Part shown: positions 17,717 through 24,540 of the stretch, one piece after another
Layout of the letters: every line of letters starts with the position of its first letter
Position numbering within the stretch: the stretch's first letter is position 1
Source: a virus
Reading direction: 5' to 3' (one strand)
DNA length: 51,683 nucleotides
IMG/VR virus record: IMGVR_UViG_3300047552_000616
Location: 1-51,683 of that record
Notes under the pieces: model-generated
What the model was told of the DNA's origin: nothing
Database searches by the model: none
What the model saw: only the letters and a program-made list of their open reading frames with translations
Translations under genes and position numbers: made by a program

Positions 17717-17760
17717 ATGTTTTATGTTTATGTTTTGTTATGTTGTTGTTACTTTACTTC

Positions 17761-17796
17761 TACATTAACCATACATACACATATATAGTTAATGTA
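17761..17796. repeat. Short inverted repeat between ssDNA-binding and Sak4-like genes
   Basis: TACATTAAC at 17761-17769 is the exact inverse complement of GTTAATGTA at 17788-17796, with an 18-bp AT-rich spacer. It lies in the gap between the two genes. There is no T-run after it on the minus strand, so it may be an operator or a weak processing hairpin rather than a terminator. Confidence 0.4.
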
Positions 17797-17802
17797 AATT
17801 CT

Positions 17803-18687
17803 TTAAATCCTATATTTCAAGAAGCTACCATATTCAGCAGGCACATACTTAGCACCGTCCGCTTTAGTCAACGTGCTTGTTGCAGAGAATTCATCATCAG
17901 AAGTTATCTGCCAGAAATACTCTACATCTTTCGATAAACTGTAGCTCCTATTCCCTGGCACATGAAGCTTGACTTCCTCTCCCTTCCTATTATATCGTGG
18001 CACAGCTATCTGCCTGAAGAAGTCCGTGAAGTGAGAAGCTATCTGCGTAGTAAACTTACCCTGCATCAGGGGCTGGATCTTTTCTAATAGCATCCCGGAC
18101 TTAGGGTCACGTTGGGGCATCTCATGAAATGTACAGATAACATGACAGTTCAGGGATTTCAGTAAACTACAAACATCCGCTGACCAATCAATCTTAGCCA
18201 TCCAGAATGCGAACTCATTCACCTTACCATCCCGGCCTACTTCTGGTTCAATTTCTGTCTGTTGATCAAAGGCTGCTTGAAGTGAGGTCCATGAATCGAG
18301 GATTAATGTTTGGTCATTTTCTAATTTCTGTCCTTCAGTGCTTAACCACCAAGTTAATGCATCCCTTCGATTAGGTGGCAACTTCGGGTCAGGTTTACCA
18401 ACTCCACCCCGCGTTGTCTTGCCAATATATCCATTGGAAAATGGAGCATTGTTTATCTTCAGATCTTCATTGATAAATCGGGCACTCCAGAACGGGAGCA
18501 CTCTGACATCAGTTCGATCTTTGTGGACTCCGAGCTTATTGTCGAAGTCTGCTACTACGATAGGTCCGGGCCAGCCATTAAGGCTAGCATATGTTTTACC
18601 TTCACCGGGAGCACCCTGAATTCCCAGCCTAATTTGCTGGAAGGGTATTTCGGATATAGGTTTTGAGTGTGTAGGTAGGTAGGCCAT
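17803..18687 (-). CDS. Sak4-like RecA-fold ATPase (single-strand annealing/recombination)
   Basis: The 294-residue product has a Walker A motif, GAPGEGKT, in RLGIQGAPGEGKTYASL at about residues 22-38. VVADFDN follows, with a Walker B-like TLILDSW at about 130-138 and a later HVICTFHEM strand. This is the layout of the AAA_24/Sak4 ATPases that phages use for annealing single strands. It is flanked by a Cas4/RecB-like nuclease and an ssDNA-binding-type gene. The ATG at 18687 directly follows the upstream stop. The GTG at 18702 would overlap that gene and is less likely. Confidence 0.75.
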   Translation of the reverse strand: MAYLPTHSKPISEIPFQQIRLGIQGAPGEGKTYASLNGWPGPIVVADFDNKLGVHKDRTDVRVLPFWSARFINEDLKINNAPFSNGYIGKTTRGGVGKPDPKLPPNRRDALTWWLSTEGQKLENDQTLILDSWTSLQAAFDQQTEIEPEVGRDGKVNEFAFWMAKIDWSADVCSLLKSLNCHVICTFHEMPQRDPKSGMLLEKIQPLMQGKFTTQIASHFTDFFRQIAVPRYNRKGEEVKLHVPGNRSYSLSKDVEYFWQITSDDEFSATSTLTKADGAKYVPAEYGSFLKYRI

Positions 18688-18688
18688 A

Positions 18689-19147
18689 TCAATTCTTTCC
18701 ACTATACAATATCACCAAGTTCATGTATCTCTCTGCTCTATCTCTAATCTTACGAGATACTTTAGTAAGATCAAAGCCATGGCGACGATAGCCATCAAAT
18801 CCCATATTCCACATAACATAGACTTCATGATATGTGGCATGTTTACCTGTTGCTTTTTCATATTGGATTAGTAGATGATGTAGATACTCACCAGCTACGC
18901 GAGTAGATATGCTGCTATCTTTAGCATAATGTTTGAAGCTCATAGTAGAACTATATGCTTTCCAAACATCCGCTGTAATCTGATACCGTCCGCGCTCTCC
19001 AGCTCGGCCCACAACATGATCCCGGCATCCAGTCTCTATCATAGACAGAGCTTTGAATACGGGTAGCTCGGGTGTGGCTGAAGTTCTATCTACGAACATA
19101 AAGCCTAGTAATCCCAGATAACAAAGCTTGAGCTGGGATTTAGTCAT
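18689..19147 (-). CDS. Lytic transglycosylase with N-terminal signal/membrane segment
   Basis: The 152-residue product begins with a signal or anchor sequence (LKLCYLGLLGFMFVD at residues 6-20). A transglycosylase-like core follows: ALSMIETGCRD with the likely catalytic Glu38, VGRAGERGRYQI at 46-57, and a later VMWNMGFDGY. This order (E.G...G..G..G.YQI...WN.G) is that of SLT-type lysozyme folds. It would cut peptidoglycan in the periplasm, either as an endolysin with its own export signal or during infection. It lies unusually inside the recombination gene group. The start overlaps the previous stop as ATGACTAA. Confidence 0.7.
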   Translation of the reverse strand: MTKSQLKLCYLGLLGFMFVDRTSATPELPVFKALSMIETGCRDHVVGRAGERGRYQITADVWKAYSSTMSFKHYAKDSSISTRVAGEYLHHLLIQYEKATGKHATYHEVYVMWNMGFDGYRRHGFDLTKVSRKIRDRAERYMNLVILYSGKN

Positions 19148-19457
19148 GTTTAGCTGTTCCTAGTTGAGATAGTAAACTTGGAAGTGCCTCATATTTCTTC
19201 CAGAATTTATCTTGTTCATCTTTAGTCATTGGCTGTAGTTCGGTTTCTCCGGTATGCAATTCATCATAAGCATCATCCCAAAATCTACTATCAGATATTT
19301 TCTCACGCAACCAATCTTGCATAGCATTAACTGCGTTTGGAAGCATGTGAGTCATTATACCAGATTCTCCTACGATGTATTCTATATCTTTGTAGATATC
19401 ATCCATACACGTATGAAGCCTACCTGTTGTAAGATTTCTAATTCGTTGATTAGTCAT
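19140..19457 (-). CDS. Hypothetical protein
   Basis: The product is 105 residues from the ATG that overlaps the upstream stop (ATGACTAA). An earlier in-frame start at 19493 would lie inside the upstream gene. It is helical and acidic in its C terminus (ELQPMTKDEQDKFWKKYEALPSLLSQLG). The pattern resembles small phage accessory proteins that carry an INxMQDWLxEK-type segment, but I do not assign a function. It ends by overlapping the transglycosylase start by 8 bp. Confidence 0.6.
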   Translation of the reverse strand: MTNQRIRNLTTGRLHTCMDDIYKDIEYIVGESGIMTHMLPNAVNAMQDWLREKISDSRFWDDAYDELHTGETELQPMTKDEQDKFWKKYEALPSLLSQLGTAKHD

Positions 19458-19647
19458 ACTTCCCATTCGTTTCCCAATCCAAAATACATGCAAACATAGC
19501 CCGACGTATCATATCATCAGGTAATGCTACTACTCGAAAGTGATCACACACATTAGGATTGTGTGATCCCCAATCTTTCCACCATTGCTCAAAGGCTTGT
19601 TTGAGCCGAAGGTCATGACATACTACTGGAGGTTTTACTGTTGCCAT
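19450..19647 (-). CDS. Small hypothetical protein
   Basis: The 65-residue product is rich in Trp and His (LKQAFEQWWKDWGSHNP, and later DMIRRAMFACILDWETNG). The leader overlaps the end of the nuclease gene and is rich in AACA repeats. The stop overlaps the next ATG in the 8-nt ATGACTAA pattern. No function is recognised. Confidence 0.55.
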   Translation of the reverse strand: MATVKPPVVCHDLRLKQAFEQWWKDWGSHNPNVCDHFRVVALPDDMIRRAMFACILDWETNGKYD

Positions 19648-19660
19648 ATAGGTTATTGTG

Positions 19661-20713
19661 TTATTGTGTTACTGTTGTTACTTTACTTTTCATTTCTTCC
19701 AACATCTGTCCCATCTTAGAGATATCGCTTAGCTTAACTCTATTCTTATCCCTATCCAATGGGTTATAAATCTCTTGTTTAAACTCCCGCTTGAGTAATA
19801 CCTCAGCACTATACTCATCAGGCGCGGCGCAACCAACGAAGAATGGACATTCCCCATAGTTACCACTACAAGCTCCATTGCTTAATCCCTGCCTGTTGGG
19901 TATCCATCCATTTGCCAACAGCTGATCCATCCGGCCAATGAGATGCAATAGTTCTCCCTCATATTCCATCAAATCTTTATCAGTAAAGAAGAATGTATCA
20001 GAGAAAGCATACTGTCTTGTTTCACCACTCGAAACAAATATCCCATCAATCATCACGCCAATTCTCTTGTGAACAAATTGGCTATAGAACTCTGAAGTCT
20101 CACCATATGTTTTGACAAACCATTTCCATGCATATAGATATGTCAACATCTGATGGCTGAGTCTATATTGCTTGAAGTAATCCTTAGGTTTATATGCTCC
20201 GGTTGTTTTGTAGTCCCGGATTACATAGACATCATTATGTTTACCTACCCAGTCTATTGTGCCTTGGAGTAGGTAATGTGCTGTGGGAGTTTCTAGAATT
20301 TGGATTGCGAAATTCTGTTCGACAGTGGGACGGGAATTCTTATCGCGACATGGTTGAAGATTGTGGCCACCGAGATATACTTTCTGGTGCCATTCAATAC
20401 ATGTAGCCGTCAGGTATTCTATTGTTAGATAGGATCTATTGGACTTAATTCCCATTGGTGTATCCCGAAAATAGTCTTGGGCTTTGGATACTGCTTCTGG
20501 TAAGCTACCTGTTAACTCTAATTCTTTAGTGAATATATGGAAGGCAATCCCGAACTCTATATCATTGGCATGGATATGGGATCTATATCCATCTATGACA
20601 TTACGCCAGAATTTAAGTAGGCATACAGCAGACCTTAAGGCGGTCGCGTCGAATCTTACTATATACTTTCCGGTCTTTGTGTCGCGTGCTAGGTAGGGGT
20701 AGGTAGTGGTCAT
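19661..20713 (-). CDS. PD-(D/E)XK nuclease, Cas4/RecB-like
   Basis: The 350-residue product has the nuclease core GTIDWVGKHNDVYVIRDYKT at about residues 156-175 (motif II Asp, then DYK). A C-terminal cysteine group, ACSGNYGECPFFVGC, lies at about 277-291. With Cys31 near the N terminus this gives the four-cysteine layout of Cas4/AddB-type 4Fe-4S nucleases. In a phage it is expected to act as a recombination exonuclease with the Sak4-like ATPase and the ssDNA-binding-type protein downstream. There is no Cas1 or Cas2 nearby, so a CRISPR role is not indicated. Confidence 0.75.
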   Translation of the reverse strand: MTTTYPYLARDTKTGKYIVRFDATALRSAVCLLKFWRNVIDGYRSHIHANDIEFGIAFHIFTKELELTGSLPEAVSKAQDYFRDTPMGIKSNRSYLTIEYLTATCIEWHQKVYLGGHNLQPCRDKNSRPTVEQNFAIQILETPTAHYLLQGTIDWVGKHNDVYVIRDYKTTGAYKPKDYFKQYRLSHQMLTYLYAWKWFVKTYGETSEFYSQFVHKRIGVMIDGIFVSSGETRQYAFSDTFFFTDKDLMEYEGELLHLIGRMDQLLANGWIPNRQGLSNGACSGNYGECPFFVGCAAPDEYSAEVLLKREFKQEIYNPLDRDKNRVKLSDISKMGQMLEEMKSKVTTVTQ

Positions 20714-21058
20714 TTAATTTGTATTTATTTTTTGTTCGGGAGTAAGAGAATCCCAGAAATCTTCGAGAGCTTCGGGCGCGATGGCATTGAGTATGTTGGT
20801 GAACTCAGGAGAATTAAATGTCCCCATTACAATATCCGTGCTTTTACTTTCAATGGGCATAGTTGGACTTATACTTGTAGTGGCACGTGCACCCAAGTCT
20901 TTCGACGAGATTGCAACAGGGACAAAAACGGTATTAGTTATATAGACTGGAACTTGCTTCTCACTATGACATTCGCGAATGCTTAATGGCACAGCAATCA
21001 TAGCAGCTATGATTGTAGCAATAGCAATAACAGAAGCATTCTCAGCTAGATCATTCAT
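20714..21058 (-). CDS. Small membrane-anchored protein, unknown
   Basis: The 114-residue product has one N-terminal membrane segment (ASVIAIATIIAAMIAVPL at residues 8-25) followed by a hydrophilic, Thr/Ser/Pro-rich part and an acidic helical C terminus (FTNILNAIAPEALEDFWDSLTPEQK). The topology, with a short N terminus, one helix and an outside domain, is that of an inner-membrane spanin or superinfection-type protein, but no motif decides. It is packed between the nuclease and a secreted protein. Confidence 0.5.
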   Translation of the reverse strand: MNDLAENASVIAIATIIAAMIAVPLSIRECHSEKQVPVYITNTVFVPVAISSKDLGARATTSISPTMPIESKSTDIVMGTFNSPEFTNILNAIAPEALEDFWDSLTPEQKINTN

Positions 21059-21065
21059 AAACTTG

Positions 21066-21815
21066 TTAGTTCAATGGCACCTGATTTGAGTTTCCCATAA
21101 CCGGATTCTCAATTATGGCATCCTTTACTCCATAGGGATAAGTTTCCTTCTGTGCATATCCAACCTTCTGCATCCATATAACTCCTGGAATAAGTGTGCG
21201 TGCTTGTGTGAGTGAAGGTTGCCATGAGACTACTGCGCCAGCACTTACTTGAGTGTAGTATTTCAGGTAGGTATCCTCGCCAGCCGGTGCAATCCTAAAG
21301 TTAAACATGATCCAGTAGTTCCTCCCTGTATTACGGCTGTTGTCTATCTTATATACCACATCTCCTTCCCTACTCTCACTTACTCCATTAGTCCCAGCAT
21401 AGAATATCTTCCCATGAAAACTAATAGGTGCTTCAGCTATCTTCACTGGCCAGCTTGGTGTATAGTTAGTGACCCATACGCTACTGCTAAATGTGATAGA
21501 TATATTGGTATAGGAACAGAAGAGTTTGGTTACTGGGTCTTTATAATACCATCGCTCGGTAATATTGACAGCTCCACTCACAGGAATAACATAAGCATTT
21601 GTGGATTTATTCCATGTTTTCATTAAGCATATCCGCTCAATACAATAGTCCGGCCAGACTGTCCACTTAGTTGTTTGGACTGTGCTGTTGGTTAAGTCAT
21701 TCCGTCTGTATAATGTAAACCCCTTTAAGGGCATCACCCGTGGGACATACTCTTGTGCACAGGAAAGGTTAACAGCAGTGAGAACACCTAGGACTAGTAT
21801 TGATTTATTTACCAT
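21066..21815 (-). CDS. Secreted beta-rich protein or lipoprotein, unknown
   Basis: The 249-residue product has a signal peptide (SILVLGVLTAVNLSCAQ). Cleavage may be at SCA-QE, or Cys19 may be lipid-modified (LSC). The mature part is beta-rich with many Tyr, Trp, Asn and Thr (NITERWYYKDP, SSVWVTNYTPSWPVKI, GVIWMQKVGYAQ). This composition is like host envelope proteins of Verrucomicrobiota-type bacteria. It is encoded in the leftward arm, so it could alter the infected cell's surface. The function is unknown. Confidence 0.5.
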   Translation of the reverse strand: MVNKSILVLGVLTAVNLSCAQEYVPRVMPLKGFTLYRRNDLTNSTVQTTKWTVWPDYCIERICLMKTWNKSTNAYVIPVSGAVNITERWYYKDPVTKLFCSYTNISITFSSSVWVTNYTPSWPVKIAEAPISFHGKIFYAGTNGVSESREGDVVYKIDNSRNTGRNYWIMFNFRIAPAGEDTYLKYYTQVSAGAVVSWQPSLTQARTLIPGVIWMQKVGYAQKETYPYGVKDAIIENPVMGNSNQVPLN

Positions 21816-21817
21816 AA

Positions 21818-22114
21818 CTATTTCTTTACGTTCACTTTACTAACATCAATTCCCTTATCTTTAGCCATCTTCAACATCATTGCCATCATCAAATCCATCT
21901 GTCCTGTTGAAGGTCTCGCGCTAGCATTGGGAGATTTCCTGACATTTGCTGTGGGTCTCCTTATCGCGGTGCCTTCTATCGCGGATGACTTCTTAGCTAA
22001 TGTAGATTCAGGTCTACAGAATTTGAAATAGGGCTGAAGTTCAGCTATCAATTCCTGATCCGATATTGCTTCTAGTTCACCAGCGGACTTAGCTAACAGG
22101 AGATCTATGTTCAC
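21818..22114 (-). CDS. Small hypothetical protein, GTG start
   Basis: The 98-residue product is helical at the N terminus (LLAKSAGELEAISDQELIAELQPYF), has a basic Ser/Thr/Arg-rich middle, and ends in a helix DLMMAMMLKMAKDKGIDVS. The start is GTG in the overlap TAGTG with the upstream stop, so translation is probably coupled. The middle resembles a flexible linker. No function is recognised. Confidence 0.5.
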   Translation of the reverse strand: MNIDLLLAKSAGELEAISDQELIAELQPYFKFCRPESTLAKKSSAIEGTAIRRPTANVRKSPNASARPSTGQMDLMMAMMLKMAKDKGIDVSKVNVKK

Positions 22115-22764
22115 TAGCTCAACGCTCCTTCCAGTGCACTACTGTATGCTATGATAAATCCGGTGTAGGTTAACTTCAAAACATGAGCATGAGGTATCCC
22201 GGCTATCACTGTGGTAATGTAATCCACATCTGCCTCATACAACTGTAGTCCATTCTTGATTATTGTTGTGCCTTCCTCTGCTGTTAGTAAGAATTCCTCT
22301 AACTCTATCTTCCATTTCTTCTCCGGTTTATCCGGCATGTTAGTTGCGACTTGTCTTGCTCGAAGTTGCTCCATAAAAACTTCATTGCGTTGCTTGACAA
22401 TTTCCTTCCACCTTATCGCGACACAAGAACGCTCCACAGATACGATAGTCCAATCGCGGATTAGTCTGTAGATTCTTGTCGCGGGATTGTCTAGATGCTC
22501 CACTAAGTAACACCATGATTGAGTTATGCGCTGTCGCAATGTCCGGCGTTGCGGGCCATGTGCATCTGGCTTAAGCGGGAATTCAAGTTCGGCTAAGATA
22601 TTGATACTGCCATCGGGGAATAGTAATGTGCTGTCGATATGCTTCTTAAGTTCACTAGCATAGCTATGTCGATAGTATGGATAGTTGCTTAGCGTGCTAC
22701 CACTAGACCGGGGACGATAGTGTCTAGGTCTAACGTAAGTTGTCTTGATTTTAACTAGGTCCAT
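22114..22764 (-). CDS. Hypothetical protein
   Basis: The 216-residue product is basic and Tyr/Arg-rich at the N terminus (YVRPRHYRPRSS) and then helical, with RRTLRQRITQSWCYLVEH and IYRLIRDWTIVSVERSCVAIRWKEIVKQRNE. The C terminus has a hydrophobic segment (YTGFIIAYSSALEG). The ATG at 22764 directly follows the stop of the upstream gene. An earlier in-frame start at 22797 would overlap that gene. No family is recognised. Confidence 0.5.
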   Translation of the reverse strand: MDLVKIKTTYVRPRHYRPRSSGSTLSNYPYYRHSYASELKKHIDSTLLFPDGSINILAELEFPLKPDAHGPQRRTLRQRITQSWCYLVEHLDNPATRIYRLIRDWTIVSVERSCVAIRWKEIVKQRNEVFMEQLRARQVATNMPDKPEKKWKIELEEFLLTAEEGTTIIKNGLQLYEADVDYITTVIAGIPHAHVLKLTYTGFIIAYSSALEGALS

Positions 22765-22765
22765 A

Positions 22766-22966
22766 CTAGTCTGTGTCTGATTCTTCCCACGGATCAATAG
22801 GATCTAATAGTTTAAGACCTTCCTTTAAGCGAAGAAGGTTTGCTATGTAGCGCATCTCATGAACAGTAAGTGGGATTTCTTCTTGATAATCTTTGTTGAA
22901 GGTATCATCCCAAAGATCACCACATATCTTAGCAGAACAGGCTGCTTCAAATTCTTTTGTTGTCAT
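22766..22966 (-). CDS. Small hypothetical protein
   Basis: The 66-residue product is acidic and helical (IPLTVHEMRYIANLLRLKEGLKLLDPI). It is the first gene downstream of the tRNA and non-coding region. Its leader is AT-rich with no Shine-Dalgarno site. No function is recognised. Confidence 0.5.
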   Translation of the reverse strand: MTTKEFEAACSAKICGDLWDDTFNKDYQEEIPLTVHEMRYIANLLRLKEGLKLLDPIDPWEESDTD

Positions 22967-22978
22967 AAACCAAATTTA

Positions 22979-23107
22979 TTCCCAACCAAAATCTCCCCTA
23001 GATACAGACAAGCATCAGGCGAATAGTATATAACATGTTTTGTGTTTTCATCACGACAACTTGAGTTTTAGTTAGCAGTTTGTTACAACTATTGTTTTGG
23101 TTGGGAA
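22979..23107. repeat. 13-bp perfect inverted repeat enclosing 103 bp, next to the tRNA 3' end
   Basis: TTCCCAACCAAAA at 22979-22991 is the exact inverse complement of TTTTGGTTGGGAA at 23095-23107. The spacer has no convincing gene. The right arm ends 2 bp from the CCA end of the tRNA-like gene. The element could be the last domain of a longer structured transcript on the minus strand, or a processing or termination structure. Confidence 0.6.
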
Positions 23108-23109
23108 AT

Positions 23110-23218
23110 TGGCGAGCGCGGCAGGATTTGAACCTGCAACATGTCTGCCAATTCTGCAAAGTTGACATTGGCTCTGCATCTATTCGGCTTTTGCGTCTTT
23201 ACGTTCCGCCACGCGCAC
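23110..23218 (-). tRNA. tRNA-like gene (class II-like, anticodon uncertain)
   Basis: Read on the minus strand, the 5' arm GTGCGCG pairs with CGCGCTC at the 3' end (one U-U mismatch) and is followed by G and an encoded CCA. The T-arm is canonical (GCAGG, loop TTCAAAT, CCTGC). The D-arm region TGGCGGAA...GACGC looks like tRNA-Leu/Ser. The 55 nt between D- and T-arms are about 16-25 nt too long for a class II tRNA, and I cannot fold a standard anticodon arm. One partial option is a bulged stem with loop TTGCAGA (GCA). It may be degenerate, carry a small insertion, or be a tRNA-like end of a larger RNA. Confidence 0.5.
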
Positions 23219-23682
23219 ATAAATTAAACGGTAGCCAGGCGCTGAGCATCTTAGCTACCGGGACATTTATACACCTAAATGTATTTGCCTACTGGGCCTT
23301 GTGCCTTCTGCCCTTACCACTATACTCACAGAAACAACATAACATAAAGCAGTGGCGAACTGCCTAGCCTGATTTAGTTTATTGTTAGTAGTCATATAGC
23401 GTGGTCAGTTACTCTACATATTTATTTCACGAAGTTCCTTACGGTTGACTTGGCTCTGGAGACAACTGAATATCAAGCTGACAGAGCTTAAATGAATGGC
23501 GACAACGGAGTATGTTTCATGTTCAGTTTTCCGATATAATCGCGGGCCGAAGTTTCTATACAGTTGCCTCGACCGTTAAACAGTCCTCGGAATAAGCGGG
23601 ACTCTCCGCACGATGTCACAAGCATTCTAGAAATGCTTCCAGACTTACGTAGCTTTCGCATTGCCGCCAAAAGTAATATCAC
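23219..23682 (-). ncRNA. Candidate structured non-coding RNA upstream of the tRNA-like gene
   Basis: No convincing gene lies in this stretch, and the minus strand is dense in hairpins. An 11-bp long-range helix pairs 23659-23669 (TGGCGGCAATG) with 23497-23507 (CGTTGTCGCCA). Inside it is the stem AAGCATT/AATGCTT. Further along are GCTCTG/CAGAGC with an inner CAGCT/AGTTG stem, GCAGT/ACTGC, ACATTTA/TAAATGT and CGGTAGC/GCTACCG. The tRNA-like gene follows directly. A large RNA beside phage tRNA genes recalls the GOLLD and ROOL classes, but I cannot show membership. A 64-residue GTG-started frame at 23488-23682 exists and looks non-coding. Confidence 0.45.
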
Positions 23683-24042
23683 CTACCGAATTACAGTCTT
23701 TCCCGTTGGCTTAAATTCCCATTGCTTAATTCCACAGTTAGGCTGCTCAGGTAATGCCAAGATCTTCTGTCCCACTTCCACAGCTTCATCATCCTCTGCC
23801 CATGCTATAATCAAAGCATCGAATCCACTATGCTTGGCCCATAGGAAAGGATTAACATCATCCCGGCCTACCTGACTCTGCAAGTATTCATTAAGCTTGT
23901 TGATCTTTTCGTTGACAGCAGCTTGAGAATATTCTTGTGGGGCTTCAGTCGCGGGCGCTGTAGGTTCCGGCTCAGCTTTAACTTCAGGAATCTCAGCCAG
24001 AGATTTGAGTGTCTTCAATTTACTTAGGTCTAATTTACCCAT
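23683..24042 (-). CDS. Hypothetical protein with Pro/Ala/Glu-rich N-terminal half
   Basis: The 119-residue product starts with a basic helix (LDLSKLKTLKSLAEIPEV), then a Pro/Ala/Glu-rich linker (about 25-45), then a compact C-terminal domain with GFDALIIAWAEDDEAVEVGQKILALPEQPNC. The DALIIAW segment recalls the core of motif A in this phage's polymerase (EALIVAW), but the protein is too short to be an enzyme of that type. It directly precedes the non-coding RNA candidate. No function is assigned. Confidence 0.5.
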   Translation of the reverse strand: MGKLDLSKLKTLKSLAEIPEVKAEPEPTAPATEAPQEYSQAAVNEKINKLNEYLQSQVGRDDVNPFLWAKHSGFDALIIAWAEDDEAVEVGQKILALPEQPNCGIKQWEFKPTGKTVIR

Positions 24043-24132
24043 ACTATTTTCTTTCGTATAATATTATGCTATTCATTACTCGGCATAGCAAGAACCATGC
24101 CAGATATTTGATAGCCTAGTGTTACGTTATCG

Positions 24133-24354
24133 CTAACATCCCCAATTCATCAGTAAGTCATAAGCATTGTATAATTTTCTTAGCCCCTCATATCTACATA
24201 ATACAAAGTCACCATCAGCAAACATACTAAAGTCAGGTATCATTCCATCCCTTGTTATTAGCTTGCCATCTTTAATAATCAATCGGGATGGTTTAGTAAA
24301 TATTTCAGAGATATGTTGAGGTACTATAACTTTTGTTTTCGTTTTCTTTTTCAT
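24133..24354 (-). CDS. Small hypothetical protein
   Basis: The 73-residue product starts at the ATG that follows the upstream stop by 4 nt (MKKKTKTKVIVPQHIS). It has a basic N terminus and a C-terminal beta/helical part (FADGDFVLCRYEGLRKLYNAYDLLM). A longer frame starting at 24396 would overlap the upstream small gene and is less likely. No function is recognised. Confidence 0.5.
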   Translation of the reverse strand: MKKKTKTKVIVPQHISEIFTKPSRLIIKDGKLITRDGMIPDFSMFADGDFVLCRYEGLRKLYNAYDLLMNWGC

Positions 24355-24358
24355 ATTA

Positions 24359-24535
24359 TTAAGGTGCCGGATATTTCTTTGCTGTAAAGTATCCATCTTC
24401 CCATGCTTCGCTCTGAATTTTCTTAATCCAATCTTCTATTGTTTCATTGTTTTGTGCTGTTGATTGAACATCAGTAAAGATCCAATGATTAACTAGAAGT
24501 GCTAGTTCTTCTCTTAATTCAGTGGGTGATTTCAT
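24359..24535 (-). CDS. Very small hypothetical protein
   Basis: This 58-codon gene starts MKSPTELREELALLVN and ends in TAKKYPAP. It is acidic and helical (IEDWIKKIQSEAWEDGY). It fills the gap between the AAA+ gene and the next small gene, follows the AAA+ stop by 5 bp and ends 4 bp before the next ATG, so it fits the tight packing of the arm. No function is recognised. Confidence 0.5.
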   Translation of the reverse strand: MKSPTELREELALLVNHWIFTDVQSTAQNNETIEDWIKKIQSEAWEDGYFTAKKYPAP

Positions 24536-24540
24536 GTAGC

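Noticed and set aside
19661-20713. CRISPR adaptation gene cas4
   Set aside because: No Cas1/Cas2 and no repeat-spacer array are present. Phage recombination nucleases share this fold.
23080-23367. 95-residue plus-strand frame across the tRNA-like gene
   Set aside because: It opposes the direction of the arm and reads through the tRNA complement. It is a chance frame.
23488-23682. 64-residue minus-strand frame after the gene at 23683
   Set aside because: It starts with GTG, has odd composition, and coincides with strong RNA stems. I treat it as non-coding.
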